Positions 42,920-52,814 of a DNA stretch of 64,000 bases are shown piece by piece. This DNA comes from Niallia nealsonii (GTDB lineage Bacteria > Bacillota > Bacilli > Bacillales > Cytobacillaceae), in contig NZ_PISE01000040.1 in NCBI RefSeq assembly GCF_002835805.1, forward strand, positions 1 through 64,000. The letters run 5' to 3'. The stretch's first letter is position 1. Every line of letters starts with the position of its first letter. The notes below the pieces were generated by a model, which was not told the origin of the DNA, did no database searches, and saw only the letters and a list, made by a program, of their open reading frames with translations. Position numbers and translations under genes: made by a program.

Positions 42920-43822
42920 ATGTATACATATGATTGCATAATTGTAGGAGGAGGAATGGCAGGATTGCAGGCCGCCATACAATTAGGGAGATATCAGCAT
43001 AAAGTATTAGTAATCGATGGAGGACATGGCAGATCTACCTTATGCAGAAGCTATCATAATATATTAGGATATCCAAGTGGAGTCAGTGGCGATGAATTAC
43101 GATTAATAGGAAAAAAACAAGCGGTGGATTTAGGCATTTTATTTGAAACAGCAATGGCAATACATGCAGAAAAGCAAAATGGCCAATTTATTATTGAAAC
43201 TGATTTAAATAAACGACATGCTGCAAAAAGACTGCTTTTGGCAACAGGGATAATGGATACAATTCCGCCCTTTGCAAACTTGTTTCCATGTCTAGGAATC
43301 AGTGTTTATGTATGTCCAGATTGTGATGGATATGAAGTCAAGGAGAAAAAGACTGTTGTAATAGGAAATGGCAATGTTGGGGCAAATATGGCGTTAACAT
43401 TAACGTACTGGACAAAAGAAATTATCTATATAAATCATGGTGGAGAAGATGTGGATGAAAACTTACTAAATAGGCTAAAAGTGCAGAATATCCCTTATAT
43501 AAATAACCGAATTGTGGAAGTGGAATCACAAGAATCACAATTAAAAAGCTATGTTTTAGAGGGGGATGTTAGAATAGAGACAAACAAAAGCTTTCTTGCA
43601 TTTGGCGGAAATAAGGTGAAATCAGACTTAGCTAGCCAATTGGGTGTAAAGCTTGCGGAAAATCGGCATATTGATACAGACAGCAGAACAAAGGAGACAA
43701 ATATTCAGCATGTTTTTGCAGCAGGGGACGTTGCCGTTCATTCCGAGCAAGTAACTATTGCTATGGGGGAAGGATCACAGGCAGCGATTTGGATTCATAA
43801 ATCTTTATTAGAAGAAAATTAG
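42920..43822 (+). CDS. Thioredoxin-reductase-like NAD(P)/FAD oxidoreductase
   Basis: A 300-residue class II pyridine nucleotide disulfide reductase fold. The FAD loop CIIVGGGMAGLQAAIQLGRY is at the N-terminus, a redox pair C-P-D-C in VYVCPDCDGYEVK near residue 133, a NAD(P) loop VIGNGNVGANMALTL near 153, and FAAGDVAVHSEQ near 270. The active pair is CPDC rather than the CATC I associate with canonical TrxB, as in ferredoxin-dependent or dithiol-oxidase relatives such as GliT/HlmI-type enzymes. The partner is unknown. It overlaps the convergent methyltransferase gene by 4 nt. Confidence 0.82.
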   Translation: MYTYDCIIVGGGMAGLQAAIQLGRYQHKVLVIDGGHGRSTLCRSYHNILGYPSGVSGDELRLIGKKQAVDLGILFETAMAIHAEKQNGQFIIETDLNKRHAAKRLLLATGIMDTIPPFANLFPCLGISVYVCPDCDGYEVKEKKTVVIGNGNVGANMALTLTYWTKEIIYINHGGEDVDENLLNRLKVQNIPYINNRIVEVESQESQLKSYVLEGDVRIETNKSFLAFGGNKVKSDLASQLGVKLAENRHIDTDSRTKETNIQHVFAAGDVAVHSEQVTIAMGEGSQAAIWIHKSLLEEN

Positions 43823-44541
43823 CAGATTGCTCGGTATACTCTATATCCAATAATGTTTCCATACGTATATAAAATAAAAGAATGTTCCATTAACTTTTGC
43901 TCCATTTCCATATTGTGAGGAACATTTCGATCCATTTCTTCTTCTTCGACTTCTGGAGTGGATAACATGTGGGAGAAAACAGAATGGGCCAATTTGATTT
44001 CGACGCTTTTAAAGCCAGCTTCCTTCATGGCGGCTACCCATTCCTGCTCAGTTAAGACTTGATTAATTCCGTATACAGAACACATATTATTTTGCTCCAA
44101 TGGAGATAAGACTCTTTCAGCAGTCATCTCTAAAGCAAGAAGTACCCCATTTGGTCTTAATACTCGTTGCAATTCTTTCAAAGTTTTTTTGTTATTAGTA
44201 AAAATGAGAACAGACTCGACTAGAATAATGTCAAAGCTATTAGGGGGAAAAGGGAGATTTTCCAAGCTGCCTTGCAAAAGATGAATGGAAAGCTGTTCTT
44301 TTTGAAATCGGTCCATTGCGCGTTTGACCATAGTTGGATGGTAGTCGATGCTTGTTACATGACAAGGATAATTTTTTTTAATGAAAGCAGAGGTTTGACC
44401 AGTTCCGCATCCTGCATCCAACAAGTGTGTAGCATTTGAAATTTGTTCCCTTTCCAATAATGCTTTTGTTAAGGATAATCCTCCTGGATGAGCACCATTT
44501 ACCCCAAAATAAGCAAGGGCATCTTGATAAGATGGTTTCAT
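43819..44541 (-). CDS. Class I SAM-dependent methyltransferase
   Basis: A 240-residue protein with Rossmann-type motif I HLLDAGCGTGQTSAFIKK near residue 38, motif II VTSIDYHPTMVKRA, and IILVESVLIFTNNKKTLKEL as motif post-II. It resembles Methyltransf_11/UbiE-type small-molecule methyltransferases. The opening SYQDALAYFGVNGAHPGG is distinctive. The substrate is unknown. It is convergent with the flavoprotein gene, with no room for a terminator between them. Confidence 0.82.
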   Translation of the reverse strand: MKPSYQDALAYFGVNGAHPGGLSLTKALLEREQISNATHLLDAGCGTGQTSAFIKKNYPCHVTSIDYHPTMVKRAMDRFQKEQLSIHLLQGSLENLPFPPNSFDIILVESVLIFTNNKKTLKELQRVLRPNGVLLALEMTAERVLSPLEQNNMCSVYGINQVLTEQEWVAAMKEAGFKSVEIKLAHSVFSHMLSTPEVEEEEMDRNVPHNMEMEQKLMEHSFILYTYGNIIGYRVYRAIC

Positions 44542-44705
44542 AATATTCCTCCTAAGTATCTAAATAAAACAATAAATTGCTTTTTATACTATATGGGGAT
44601 TTTATCTATTTGTTCATATATTAAACTAGACTAATAACAGCAAATAGAAATTGCTTTGCTATAATGAAAGAAAAAAGAGGTTTGTATAAGGAGAGGAGTT
44701 GCTTT

Positions 44706-45182
44706 ATGGCCCAACCAAAAACAAATGCAATGAGATTTTTAGATAATTGTCATATTAATTATGAAGTGTATACATATGAAAACAAAGATGGCAAAATTGA
44801 TGGAATATCGGTTGCCAACAAAATTAATAAAGATCTCGATATCGTGTATAAAACTTTAGTAGCAAAGGGAACAGGTATGAATGTTTATGTTTTTATTGTA
44901 CCTGTAGCAGAAGAACTTGATTTAAAAAAGGCGGCAAAGGCAGTAAAAGAGAAGAAAGTCGAACTAGTTGCTGTAAAAGATATTCAAAAATTAACTGGCT
45001 ATATAAGGGGCGGTTGTTCACCATTAGGGATGAAAAAGCAATACGAAACCATTATTGCCGATAGTGCTGAAGAAATTTCTTCTATTATTGTGAGCGGGGG
45101 AAAAATTGGGGTTCAAATCGAGCTGAAAGTGGCAGATTTAAAAGAAACAATAGAGGGAAAGTTTGCAGATATTACTCATTAA
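44706..45182 (+). CDS. ybaK: Cys-tRNA(Pro)/Cys-tRNA(Cys) deacylase YbaK
   Basis: A 158-residue protein of the YbaK/ProX editing family: TNAMRFLDNCHINYEVYTY, VYKTLVAKGTGMNVYVFIVP with the conserved lysine, and GYIRGGCSPLGMKKQYETII. It hydrolyses mischarged Cys-tRNA(Pro). The ATG at 44706 lies 7 nt after GAGGAG; the frame extends 14 codons further without a site. Confidence 0.9.
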   Translation: MAQPKTNAMRFLDNCHINYEVYTYENKDGKIDGISVANKINKDLDIVYKTLVAKGTGMNVYVFIVPVAEELDLKKAAKAVKEKKVELVAVKDIQKLTGYIRGGCSPLGMKKQYETIIADSAEEISSIIVSGGKIGVQIELKVADLKETIEGKFADITH

Positions 45183-45393
45183 ATATTTACTTAAATAAAC
45201 CCTCGTTCTATGTAGGGTTTTCTTACAAGAGAAGAAAGCGTTTTTTGCTTTATTTGATGAAAAACTATGCACAAAGGATATCGATTCACAGACGATAACT
45301 CTAGGTGAAATCCTGATATAAAAGTACAAGACTATAGTACCCCTTTTCCTGTGGCAATGTCTGTTTGACCTATATCCATAGGCCTTAGGCTAT

Positions 45394-45437
45394 AATCAGT
45401 GGGGATATGGAGACCCCCCACTGATTGTTAGTTTCAT
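45394..45437. repeat. Stem-loop repeat after cydC (copy C of the short intergenic element)
   Basis: AATCAGTGGGG (45394-45404) and CCCCACTGATT (45416-45426) form a perfect 11-bp stem just downstream of the cydC stop. On the minus strand it is led by ATAAAATGAAACTAACAATC, similar to the ATAAAGTGAAACTTCAATC of copies A and B. It is probably the cyd operon terminator, although there is no T run. Confidence 0.6.
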
Positions 45438-45438
45438 T

Positions 45439-47166
45439 TTATCTATAGGCAGGATGATCAAGAAGATAAAGCTGTTTATATCGAGAATTCGCCATTAATT
45501 CCATATGAGTTCCCCGCATTATTATTTCTCCATCTTCCATAAATAAAATTTCATCCATTTCTTCCACACCAACTAGATGATGGGTAATCCATATAATGGA
45601 TTTTCCCTGCAAACTTGTAAAAATGGTCTTTAAAAGCTCCTTTTCTGTTTTTGGATCCAAACTAGCATTCGGTTCATCCATAAGAACAACCGGGGTATTT
45701 TGCAAAAGAATTCTTGCAAGTGCAACTCGTTGTTTTTCACCACCAGAAAAGCGCTGTCCCGTTTCTTGCATAAATGTATTTACACCATCAGGCAAGCTGT
45801 CTATTAGAGTTTCAAGTTGGGCAAGCTTTATCGCTTGTTTTATTTCTTCTTCTGTAGCATCATCTACCCCTAAGGTTATATTGCTGCGCAATGTTGTATC
45901 AAATAAATGGGGGTTTTGATTCAACACAGATAGGAAGGAAGCGTTAGTCTCATGATAGTGATAGGCATCCTGGTTATTAATTAGCACTTTCCCTTTTGTC
46001 GGAATAAGAGCACCTTGAATCAGCTTCAGCAAAGTAGATTTACCAGCACCGCTCCTGCCGATTATTGCAATTTTTTTCCCTTGAGGAATAGCAAGATGAA
46101 TATTAGAAACAGATAATTTATCTTCAAACGAATAAGAAAATGATGTCCTTTCCACTTTAATATCAATCCGTGTTGTATCGGTGCTTGTAAGATTTTTATT
46201 GGGAGCGATGTTCTTTTCTTCTTTTAATTTTTTTAATCGTGCAAGTGAATCTTGGTAGCCTGGAATTTTTTCAAAAGCATCAGAAATAATTAAAAAAGCA
46301 TCAAGTACAGGAAAGGCAACTAAGATGATCGCTGCAATGACTGTGGCAGAAATAGCCCCTTGAGCATATTGTTCACTTGACCAAAAGGCAAGCGTTATAA
46401 TAATGACTGCTGCAATCCCTTGACTAAAAAGGTTTCTCCATCTAGAAAAACTTTGAAGGTTTCGACTGATAGAAGCAACGGCAGCTTCTTCCTTTTCGTA
46501 GTCACCGATAAATTGTTCTGCACGGCCGCTGATTACCCAATCACTTACCCCAAGTATATTGTCTGTCAACTTCTGATATAAACCATTTCTTTTTTGCTTA
46601 TAGGCCTTTTGTTTTTTCTGGATAAAGAGAAGAGACAAAATTGGCAGGATAATAAGCAATACAGATAAATAAAAGCCAATTAAAAAAGCAAATGTCATAT
46701 CAAACGTTCCGATGGCAATAAGGACGATGATATATATAAAAGCGGCAGAAATGGTAGGGAAAATAGTCCGCAAATAAATATATTGCAGCTGTTCAATATC
46801 TTCTGCTAGTATTCCAAGCATATCCCCCATTTTAAAGCGGGATTTAAGAAAAAGAGCCTGAGGCTCTAAAATGCGGTATAATTTTACCCGCATTCTAGAA
46901 AGAATCCGCAAAACAGTATCATGTCCGGCGAGTCTTTCTAAATAGGCAAAAACTGCCCGACTTATTCCAAATGTGCGAACACCAACTATTGGAATATAAA
47001 CTAATAGTATATTCTCTACAGGAATGGCGGCTTTTGATATTAAATAGCCAGACGTGAAGGTAAGCATTGCTGCAGTAAATACAGTAAGGAAGCTAAGTGC
47101 AATAATTAAGATAATGCGAAGACCATTTCCTTTTAAAAAGGGAAGAATCCATCTGTCTTGTTTCAT
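45439..47166 (-). CDS. cydC: Thiol reductant ABC exporter subunit CydC
   Basis: A 575-residue half-transporter. Six membrane helices in the first 300 residues (SFLTVFTAAMLTFTSGYLIS) are followed by an ABC ATPase domain with Walker A GRSGAGKST near residue 373, signature FSGGEKQRVALARILL and Walker B VVLMDEPNASLDPKT. With CydD it exports thiols needed to assemble cytochrome bd. It starts 15 nt after cydD and closes cydABDC-order transcription (A, B, then the two ABC genes). Which of the two ABC genes is called C or D follows B. subtilis convention loosely. Confidence 0.88.
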   Translation of the reverse strand: MKQDRWILPFLKGNGLRIILIIALSFLTVFTAAMLTFTSGYLISKAAIPVENILLVYIPIVGVRTFGISRAVFAYLERLAGHDTVLRILSRMRVKLYRILEPQALFLKSRFKMGDMLGILAEDIEQLQYIYLRTIFPTISAAFIYIIVLIAIGTFDMTFAFLIGFYLSVLLIILPILSLLFIQKKQKAYKQKRNGLYQKLTDNILGVSDWVISGRAEQFIGDYEKEEAAVASISRNLQSFSRWRNLFSQGIAAVIIITLAFWSSEQYAQGAISATVIAAIILVAFPVLDAFLIISDAFEKIPGYQDSLARLKKLKEEKNIAPNKNLTSTDTTRIDIKVERTSFSYSFEDKLSVSNIHLAIPQGKKIAIIGRSGAGKSTLLKLIQGALIPTKGKVLINNQDAYHYHETNASFLSVLNQNPHLFDTTLRSNITLGVDDATEEEIKQAIKLAQLETLIDSLPDGVNTFMQETGQRFSGGEKQRVALARILLQNTPVVLMDEPNASLDPKTEKELLKTIFTSLQGKSIIWITHHLVGVEEMDEILFMEDGEIIMRGTHMELMANSRYKQLYLLDHPAYR

Positions 47167-47181
47167 TTTTGTTTTCCCTCC

Positions 47182-48882
47182 TTACTCATGCAGTAGCCTA
47201 AAATAGGCGCCTTTTTTTGTAACTAGTTCCTTATGTGTCCCCACTTCTACAAGTGTTCCTTTATCTAGAACAAATAGTAAGTCCATATCTTCCATCCAAT
47301 GTAAGCGATGGGTAGCTAAAAAGATTAATTTATCTTTAAATAGTGGCAACATTGTTTTCTTTAACTCGTATTCTGTTTCGATATCAAGATGAGAAGTTGG
47401 TTCATCTAAAATCATGATAGGACGATTGCTTAAATAAGCGCGAGCTAATGCAATTCTCTGCTCTTGGCCGCCGCTTAAACGGCGACCGCCATCGCCTAAC
47501 CACTCATCAAGCCTCTTAGGAAATGTTTTATACAATTCGTAAAGACCGGTAGCCTTTAGAGCTTCTTCTACCTCCTTATCCGTCGCTTGCGGCGAATAAA
47601 AACGAATATTATCTCGAAGGGAGAGACTAAAGATATATGGAGATTGAGGGATATAAGTAGTCCGCTGTCTCCATGTGCTGCTAGTTAAGTTTGTGTCGCT
47701 TCCGTTTATTTTAATAGAGCCAGAAGAGTTTTCCACAAAGCCACTTAGTATATCAATGAGAGTAGATTTACCAGCACCACTTTCTCCAACAATGCCAATT
47801 TTTTTTGCACCGTTTATAGAAAAGGAAATATCATTTAAAGTATTTATTTCTTCACCAGGATGATGAAAATTTACCGAGTGAAAACCAAGTTCATTGATAG
47901 CTGTCGGTAGAGTTTTTTCCTGATAATTATTACTTGCTCTTTTCTTTTCATCAAGGATTGCTTGAATCGATGCTCCTGCTTCTTTTCCATTTAATGTAGC
48001 ATGATAATCAGCTCCAACCATGCGCACAGGCAGAAAATACTCTGGAGCTAAAATTAAAATCATTAATGCTGGCAGCAGAGTTAAATCGCCATTGATCAAT
48101 CTTACTCCCAAATTAACAGCAACAGATGCAACAGACAATGATGTAAAGAAATCTAATGAAAAAGAAGATAAAAATGCTACTCTTAATGTTTTCATTGTGG
48201 CAGAACGGTATTGTTCGCTGACTTTTTCAATATTTTCACTATGCTTTTTGCTTTTTCCCAAAAATTTAAGTGTTTCGAGTCCTCTTAAGGAGTCTAAAAA
48301 GTGATTAGATAGTATTCGATAGGTTGCCCACTGACGTGTAGTCTGCCCTTTTGCAGCAAGGCCTACAAGAATAAGAAACCCTATTAATATAGGCATGGTA
48401 ATGGTTAAGATAATACCAGAAATCCAATCCATCCAATAAACATAAAGAAGGACCATAGGTGGAACAACAGAGGTTGCTATCATGCGCGGAAGAAATAGCT
48501 CCAAATAGTTTTTAAATTGAGAAATTCCTTCCAGAACAAGTGTAGCCATATTGCCGCTGCCTTGTTTCTTTGTAAATTTTGGTCCTAATTCAAATAGTTT
48601 AGACACTAATTGAAAACGCAATTGTTTACTTGTTTTTTCAGCAAAATCAGCTGAAATTTTTTGCAGCGTTAATTGCAGCAAATGGCGACCCATAAATGCT
48701 AACAAAAACAATATGATTAATTCATATTGTTTTGAAAAAGATTCGCCTTTATATAAGGAGACTATGACTTCTGCAAGCCACTTGGCTTGCAGAATAATAG
48801 TGATTCCTTGTAATATCGTTAAAATGGTCAAAATAATTAAAATCGGCTTAATCCCTTTATATTTAAATAAATCTTGTTTCAT
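47182..48882 (-). CDS. cydD: Thiol reductant ABC exporter subunit CydD
   Basis: A 566-residue half-transporter. Its membrane domain (ILQGITIILQAKWLAEVIVS, FGPKFTKKQGSGNMATLVLEGI-like KFTKKQGSGNMATLV) is followed by an ABC ATPase with GESGAGKST near residue 370, LSGGQEQRIALARAYL and IMILDEPTSHLDIET. It begins at the cydB stop codon (ATGA-type overlap of one nucleotide) and pairs with the next gene. Confidence 0.88.
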   Translation of the reverse strand: MKQDLFKYKGIKPILIILTILTILQGITIILQAKWLAEVIVSLYKGESFSKQYELIILFLLAFMGRHLLQLTLQKISADFAEKTSKQLRFQLVSKLFELGPKFTKKQGSGNMATLVLEGISQFKNYLELFLPRMIATSVVPPMVLLYVYWMDWISGIILTITMPILIGFLILVGLAAKGQTTRQWATYRILSNHFLDSLRGLETLKFLGKSKKHSENIEKVSEQYRSATMKTLRVAFLSSFSLDFFTSLSVASVAVNLGVRLINGDLTLLPALMILILAPEYFLPVRMVGADYHATLNGKEAGASIQAILDEKKRASNNYQEKTLPTAINELGFHSVNFHHPGEEINTLNDISFSINGAKKIGIVGESGAGKSTLIDILSGFVENSSGSIKINGSDTNLTSSTWRQRTTYIPQSPYIFSLSLRDNIRFYSPQATDKEVEEALKATGLYELYKTFPKRLDEWLGDGGRRLSGGQEQRIALARAYLSNRPIMILDEPTSHLDIETEYELKKTMLPLFKDKLIFLATHRLHWMEDMDLLFVLDKGTLVEVGTHKELVTKKGAYFRLLHE

Positions 48883-49898
48883 CAGTATTCAAGATGTGAC
48901 TTCTCGGTAACTCTTTTGCGGAATACAATATAGCTCCATACTTGATAGCCTAGTACAAAAGGCAGCAGGGAAAGAGCAACAATTGTCATTACTTTTAAAG
49001 AGTAATGCCCAGAAGCGGCATTTGTTATTGTTAAGCTGAAGGCATCATTAATGGAACTGATCATTACTCTAGGGAATAAGCCGATAAATACTGCTGTAAA
49101 TGAAAGAATAATGACACCGCCCGTCATGCCAAATGCCCAGCCATCTTTTTTTCTTGAAATAAAGAAGCCGCTAAGTACAAACACAATTACTGCTAACCCA
49201 AAGATAAAGGAAAGAATTGTGCCTCGTTCATTAAAAATATCTGTTTTGATATAGGTTAATGAACAAAATACAACTAATAAAATTCCTAGAACAGGCAATA
49301 ACTTTTGTGCTGTACGACGAGCGCGATCTCTAAGATCACCAACAGTGCGCAATGTTGTAAACATAAGACCATGAACTAAACAAAGGACAAGGACCGTTAA
49401 TCCTCCAACTAGTGTATAGTAATTGACGATATCAAAAAATCTTGCTTTTAATTCCATATTTTTATCAATCGGCAGTCCTTGCATAAAACAAGCAAATACA
49501 ACACCGAATAAAAGAGGAGGCAATAGGCTGCCTAGGAAGATGCACACATCCCACGACTTTTTCCATAAGGGATGATCGCTTTTGGCGCGAAATTCAAAAC
49601 CAGTTGCCCGTATAATCAGTGCAAGCAATACAACTACAAGAGGTGTATAGAAACCGCTGAAAAGTGTTGCATACCAATGGGGAAAGGCGGCAAATAATGC
49701 CCCCCCAGCAGTAATAAGCCACACTTCATTTGCATCCCAGAAAGGACCGATTGAATTAATTAAAATTCTTCTATCCATATCATTTTTAGCAATGATTTGT
49801 GTGGACATGCCTACACCAAAATCAAATCCTTCCAAGAAGAAAAAGCCGATAAATAATACAGCAACTAAAATAAACCAAAGTACATTTAGATCAAACAT
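48882..49898 (-). CDS. cydB: Cytochrome bd ubiquinol/menaquinol oxidase subunit II
   Basis: A 338-residue membrane protein with about eight or nine helices. It starts MFDLNVLWFILVAVLFIGFF and carries LEGFDFGVGMSTQII and GPFWDANEVWLITAGGALFAAFP, conserved in CydB. ATG 49898 lies 5-6 nt after GGAGGG, and it overlaps cydA by 8 nt. It forms the oxidase with CydA in the cytoplasmic membrane. Confidence 0.95.
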   Translation of the reverse strand: MFDLNVLWFILVAVLFIGFFFLEGFDFGVGMSTQIIAKNDMDRRILINSIGPFWDANEVWLITAGGALFAAFPHWYATLFSGFYTPLVVVLLALIIRATGFEFRAKSDHPLWKKSWDVCIFLGSLLPPLLFGVVFACFMQGLPIDKNMELKARFFDIVNYYTLVGGLTVLVLCLVHGLMFTTLRTVGDLRDRARRTAQKLLPVLGILLVVFCSLTYIKTDIFNERGTILSFIFGLAVIVFVLSGFFISRKKDGWAFGMTGGVIILSFTAVFIGLFPRVMISSINDAFSLTITNAASGHYSLKVMTIVALSLLPFVLGYQVWSYIVFRKRVTEKSHLEY

Positions 49899-51294
49899 GA
49901 AAACCCTCCTTTGCAAATGGGTCGTTATTTACTTTTTTCTCTTTTTTATCCATCAAATATGGTCCTTTTTTAATGACTTTTACAAATAAAAACACCATGA
50001 TAATTCCTAAAATTGCATAGATAGAGGAGAATGCAATAACAGAGAATAAGACTTGACCAGCGCTTACACTTGGTGAAATGCTGTCTTCTGTTATCATTAA
50101 TCCAAATACGGTCCAAGGTTGTCTGCCGATTTCTGTCATAATCCATCCTGAAGTATTAGCGATAATTGGTAAAGATATACCTGCTACCATGAAGCGGTAA
50201 AACCATTTATTTGATTTGGAAACTAATTTTTTCTTCCATGCTAGATATACTCCATAAATACCAAATAAAAGCATTAGAGTTCCGGCAACTACCATGATTC
50301 TGAAACTCCAAAAAGTTGTTTTAACTGGTGGAATATAATTTCCTTCTCCATATTTTTGGGTATACTCTGCTTGCAGTTCATTCATGCCTTTTACGCTTCC
50401 ATCAAGAGTATTGTAAGAAAGAATGCTTAAAAGATATGGTATTTTAATTTCACCAGTGTTCTCTTTTTTATCTACATCAATAAAAGCTGATACTGTCCAA
50501 GGCGCTGGGTCTTCACTTGTTTCCCAAAGTCCTTCACTTGCCGCCATTTTCATTGGCTGTGTTTCCACAAGATATTGTGCTTGTGCGTGTCCTGCTACCA
50601 TTGTTAGGAAGGTAGAGATTAAAGCAACGGTTATACCGACTTGGAATGATTTTTTAAAGAATTCAACTTCTTGCTTTTTAAGCATCTTATACGCACTAAT
50701 GCCTGTTACTAAAAACGCACCTGTTGCTAATGCACCCAAAACAGTATGGGGAATTTCTACAAGAGCCTGCCCATTTGTAATAAGAGCAAAAAAGTCATTC
50801 ATTTCAGCGCGGTTATTGTTAATCTCATAGCCAACAGGATGCTGCATAAAAGAATTGGCAATTAAAATCCAGAAAGCAGAGAGAATGGTTCCGATAGATG
50901 TTAGCCAAATACATGCTAAATGAACTTTTTTCGATAAGCGATCCCATCCAAAAATCCATAAGCCGATAAATGTTGATTCCATAAAAAATGCAAGCAGCGC
51001 TTCGATAGCGAGCGGTGCACCGAATACATCTCCAACAAAACGAGAATAGTTAGACCAGTTCATACCAAACTGGAATTCTTGAAGAATACCAGTAACAATG
51101 CCGATTACAAAATTTATTAGAAATAATTTACCCCAAAATTTTGCCATCTTTTTATATTCTTCGTTGCCGCTTTTCACATACATTGTTTCCATGATGGCGA
51201 TTAAGAATACAAGACCAATGGAGATTGGCACAAATATAAAGTGAAAAATGGTCGTTGACGCAAATTGTAAACGCGATAGAAATACCATATCCAT
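49891..51294 (-). CDS. cydA: Cytochrome bd oxidase subunit I
   Basis: A 467-residue subunit with the short Q-loop usual in Bacillus. It has FLSRLQFASTTIFHFIFVPI near the start (heme-ligand histidine), LQEFQFGMNWSNYSRFVGDVFG near residue 65, HPVGYEINNNRAEMNDF, GHAQAQYLVETQPMKMAASE near 250, and GWIMTEIGRQPWTVFGLM near 390. It oxidises menaquinol and reduces oxygen with high affinity. ATG 51294 lies after AAGGAGGAG; 37 further in-frame codons upstream have no site. Confidence 0.96.
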   Translation of the reverse strand: MDMVFLSRLQFASTTIFHFIFVPISIGLVFLIAIMETMYVKSGNEEYKKMAKFWGKLFLINFVIGIVTGILQEFQFGMNWSNYSRFVGDVFGAPLAIEALLAFFMESTFIGLWIFGWDRLSKKVHLACIWLTSIGTILSAFWILIANSFMQHPVGYEINNNRAEMNDFFALITNGQALVEIPHTVLGALATGAFLVTGISAYKMLKKQEVEFFKKSFQVGITVALISTFLTMVAGHAQAQYLVETQPMKMAASEGLWETSEDPAPWTVSAFIDVDKKENTGEIKIPYLLSILSYNTLDGSVKGMNELQAEYTQKYGEGNYIPPVKTTFWSFRIMVVAGTLMLLFGIYGVYLAWKKKLVSKSNKWFYRFMVAGISLPIIANTSGWIMTEIGRQPWTVFGLMITEDSISPSVSAGQVLFSVIAFSSIYAILGIIMVFLFVKVIKKGPYLMDKKEKKVNNDPFAKEGFHV

Positions 51295-51840
51295 GTATTT
51301 CTCCTCCTTTTTGTTTAAAATATTTTGTGAACTTACTAATGGAAAAAAGCGATAAACATCGTTGCGTAAATAAATGTAACGTATAAATGAAAGTCTATTG
51401 TTCAAATATGAAAGCGTGTAACAAATGCAATAATCTTAACATTATTTTTTAGTGAGCGATTTGACAAGCTAGTTATAAATGTTGGCATATAAAGGTTTTT
51501 TTAAAATAGGCTTCGGTTTTCCAATCGTCTCCCTTTTTTTAAATTCTAGATACATCATAATGAAAAATTTATGCCTTGAGTTAAAAATCACATAAAGTTA
51601 GAAAAAAGTTCACAATTTCACATAAAAGTTTTCTATGGGCATAAAAGCATATTGCATATCGGAAATAAATGTTATATAAAAATATGTTAACTAATAATTT
51701 GCTTCGGTTTTTTGTCTAATAAATTTGGGGAAATATAAAAAAGAAAAGATTATGTGCAGAAGCTTTGCTTCTAAAGAATGAACATTGTATGCTTTTGTAA
51801 GCTATTACTTTTCATTAAGACAGAATTGAGGATGCAAAAA
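51295..51840. other. Divergent region between cydA and the HAD phosphatase gene
   Basis: An AT-rich stretch of about 545 bp without a gene. On the minus strand it contains several TGTGA(A) half-sites: ATGTGAAATTGTGAAC (51624-51609) and ATGTGAT (51592-51586); a further one sits near 51325. These suggest Rex control of cyd as in B. subtilis, but no full-spacing Rex box is visible. ATGAAAGCGTGTAACA at 51409-51424 is weakly cre-like. Confidence 0.45.
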
Positions 51841-52698
51841 ATGATAAAATGTATTGCGATTGATATGGATGGAACACTACTAACTTCTACACAAGAAATT
51901 ACAGAGGAGAACAAGTCAGCCATTAAAGAGGCTCAACAGCAGGGGGTCGAAGTAGTTATTGCGACAGGGCGCGCTTATGAAGAATCCGGAGATTTATTAA
52001 AAGAAGCAGGGATTATTACACCAATGATTTGTGCAAATGGAGCAGAAATACGTACAAATCAACACGAAATTATTGGGACAAACCCATTAGAAAAAGACAT
52101 CGCAAAAAAAATAGCAGATATTTTACATGATAATCAAGTATATTATGAAGTTTATACAAATAGAGGTACATATACATTAGATAAAAATACTGCTAGATCT
52201 CTAATAATTGATATTTTTACTGTGAACGGCCATACAGAAAATATGGAGGAAATTAAAAAGGCAGCAGAAGAACGATTAAATGATATTCATCAAGTAGAAA
52301 GCTATTTGCCTTTAATAGAAGATAAAGACCAAGTTATTTACAAGTTTTTAGCCTTCAACTATGATCAAGTTTTGCTAGCCAAAGTCAAAGAAGAATTATT
52401 AAGTATGATGGATGGGATAGCCATTAGTGCGTCAGGGAAAGAAAACCTTGAAATAACATCAGTGAATGCACAAAAAGGTATCGCATTAGAGGAATTTGTA
52501 AAAACAAGAGAGATAGACTTAAAAGATACAATGGCTATTGGGGATAACTTTAATGATCTTTCGATGATGCTTAAAGTAGGCAGAGCTGTTGCAATGGGAA
52601 ATGCAGAAGAGGAAATAAAAAAGCAATGTCATTTTGTAACAGCTACAAATGAAGAAAGTGGAGTAGCTAAGGCTATATATAAAGCTTTAGCATTATAA
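51841..52698 (+). CDS. Cof-type HAD-superfamily phosphatase
   Basis: A 285-residue HAD hydrolase of subclass IIB. Motif I is IDMDGTLL at residues 8-15, motif II VVIATGRAYEES, the lysine motif lies in the SGKENLEITSVNAQKG segment near 200, and motif IV is AIGDNFNDLSMM near 237. The family dephosphorylates sugar phosphates, FMN or pyridoxal phosphate. I prefer ATG 51841, 10 nt after GAGG; ATG 51832 touches the site. It is a single-gene unit. Confidence 0.88.
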   Translation: MIKCIAIDMDGTLLTSTQEITEENKSAIKEAQQQGVEVVIATGRAYEESGDLLKEAGIITPMICANGAEIRTNQHEIIGTNPLEKDIAKKIADILHDNQVYYEVYTNRGTYTLDKNTARSLIIDIFTVNGHTENMEEIKKAAEERLNDIHQVESYLPLIEDKDQVIYKFLAFNYDQVLLAKVKEELLSMMDGIAISASGKENLEITSVNAQKGIALEEFVKTREIDLKDTMAIGDNFNDLSMMLKVGRAVAMGNAEEEIKKQCHFVTATNEESGVAKAIYKALAL

Positions 52699-52760
52699 AA
52701 ACTATTCTGATTTAATAGAATCAATAAACAAATCTTCGTACATTAATATAGTCAAAAAAA

Positions 52761-52792
52761 ACAGAAAGCTAATCATTAGTTTTCTGTTTTTT
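52761..52792. terminator. Terminator between the HAD and TetR genes
   Basis: ACAGAAAGCTAAT and ATTAGTTTTCTGT form a stem with one mismatch, followed by six T. It serves the plus strand and possibly the converging TetR gene. Confidence 0.82.
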
Positions 52793-52814
52793 GCAAGATA
52801 ATTAGTGGAGTTTC

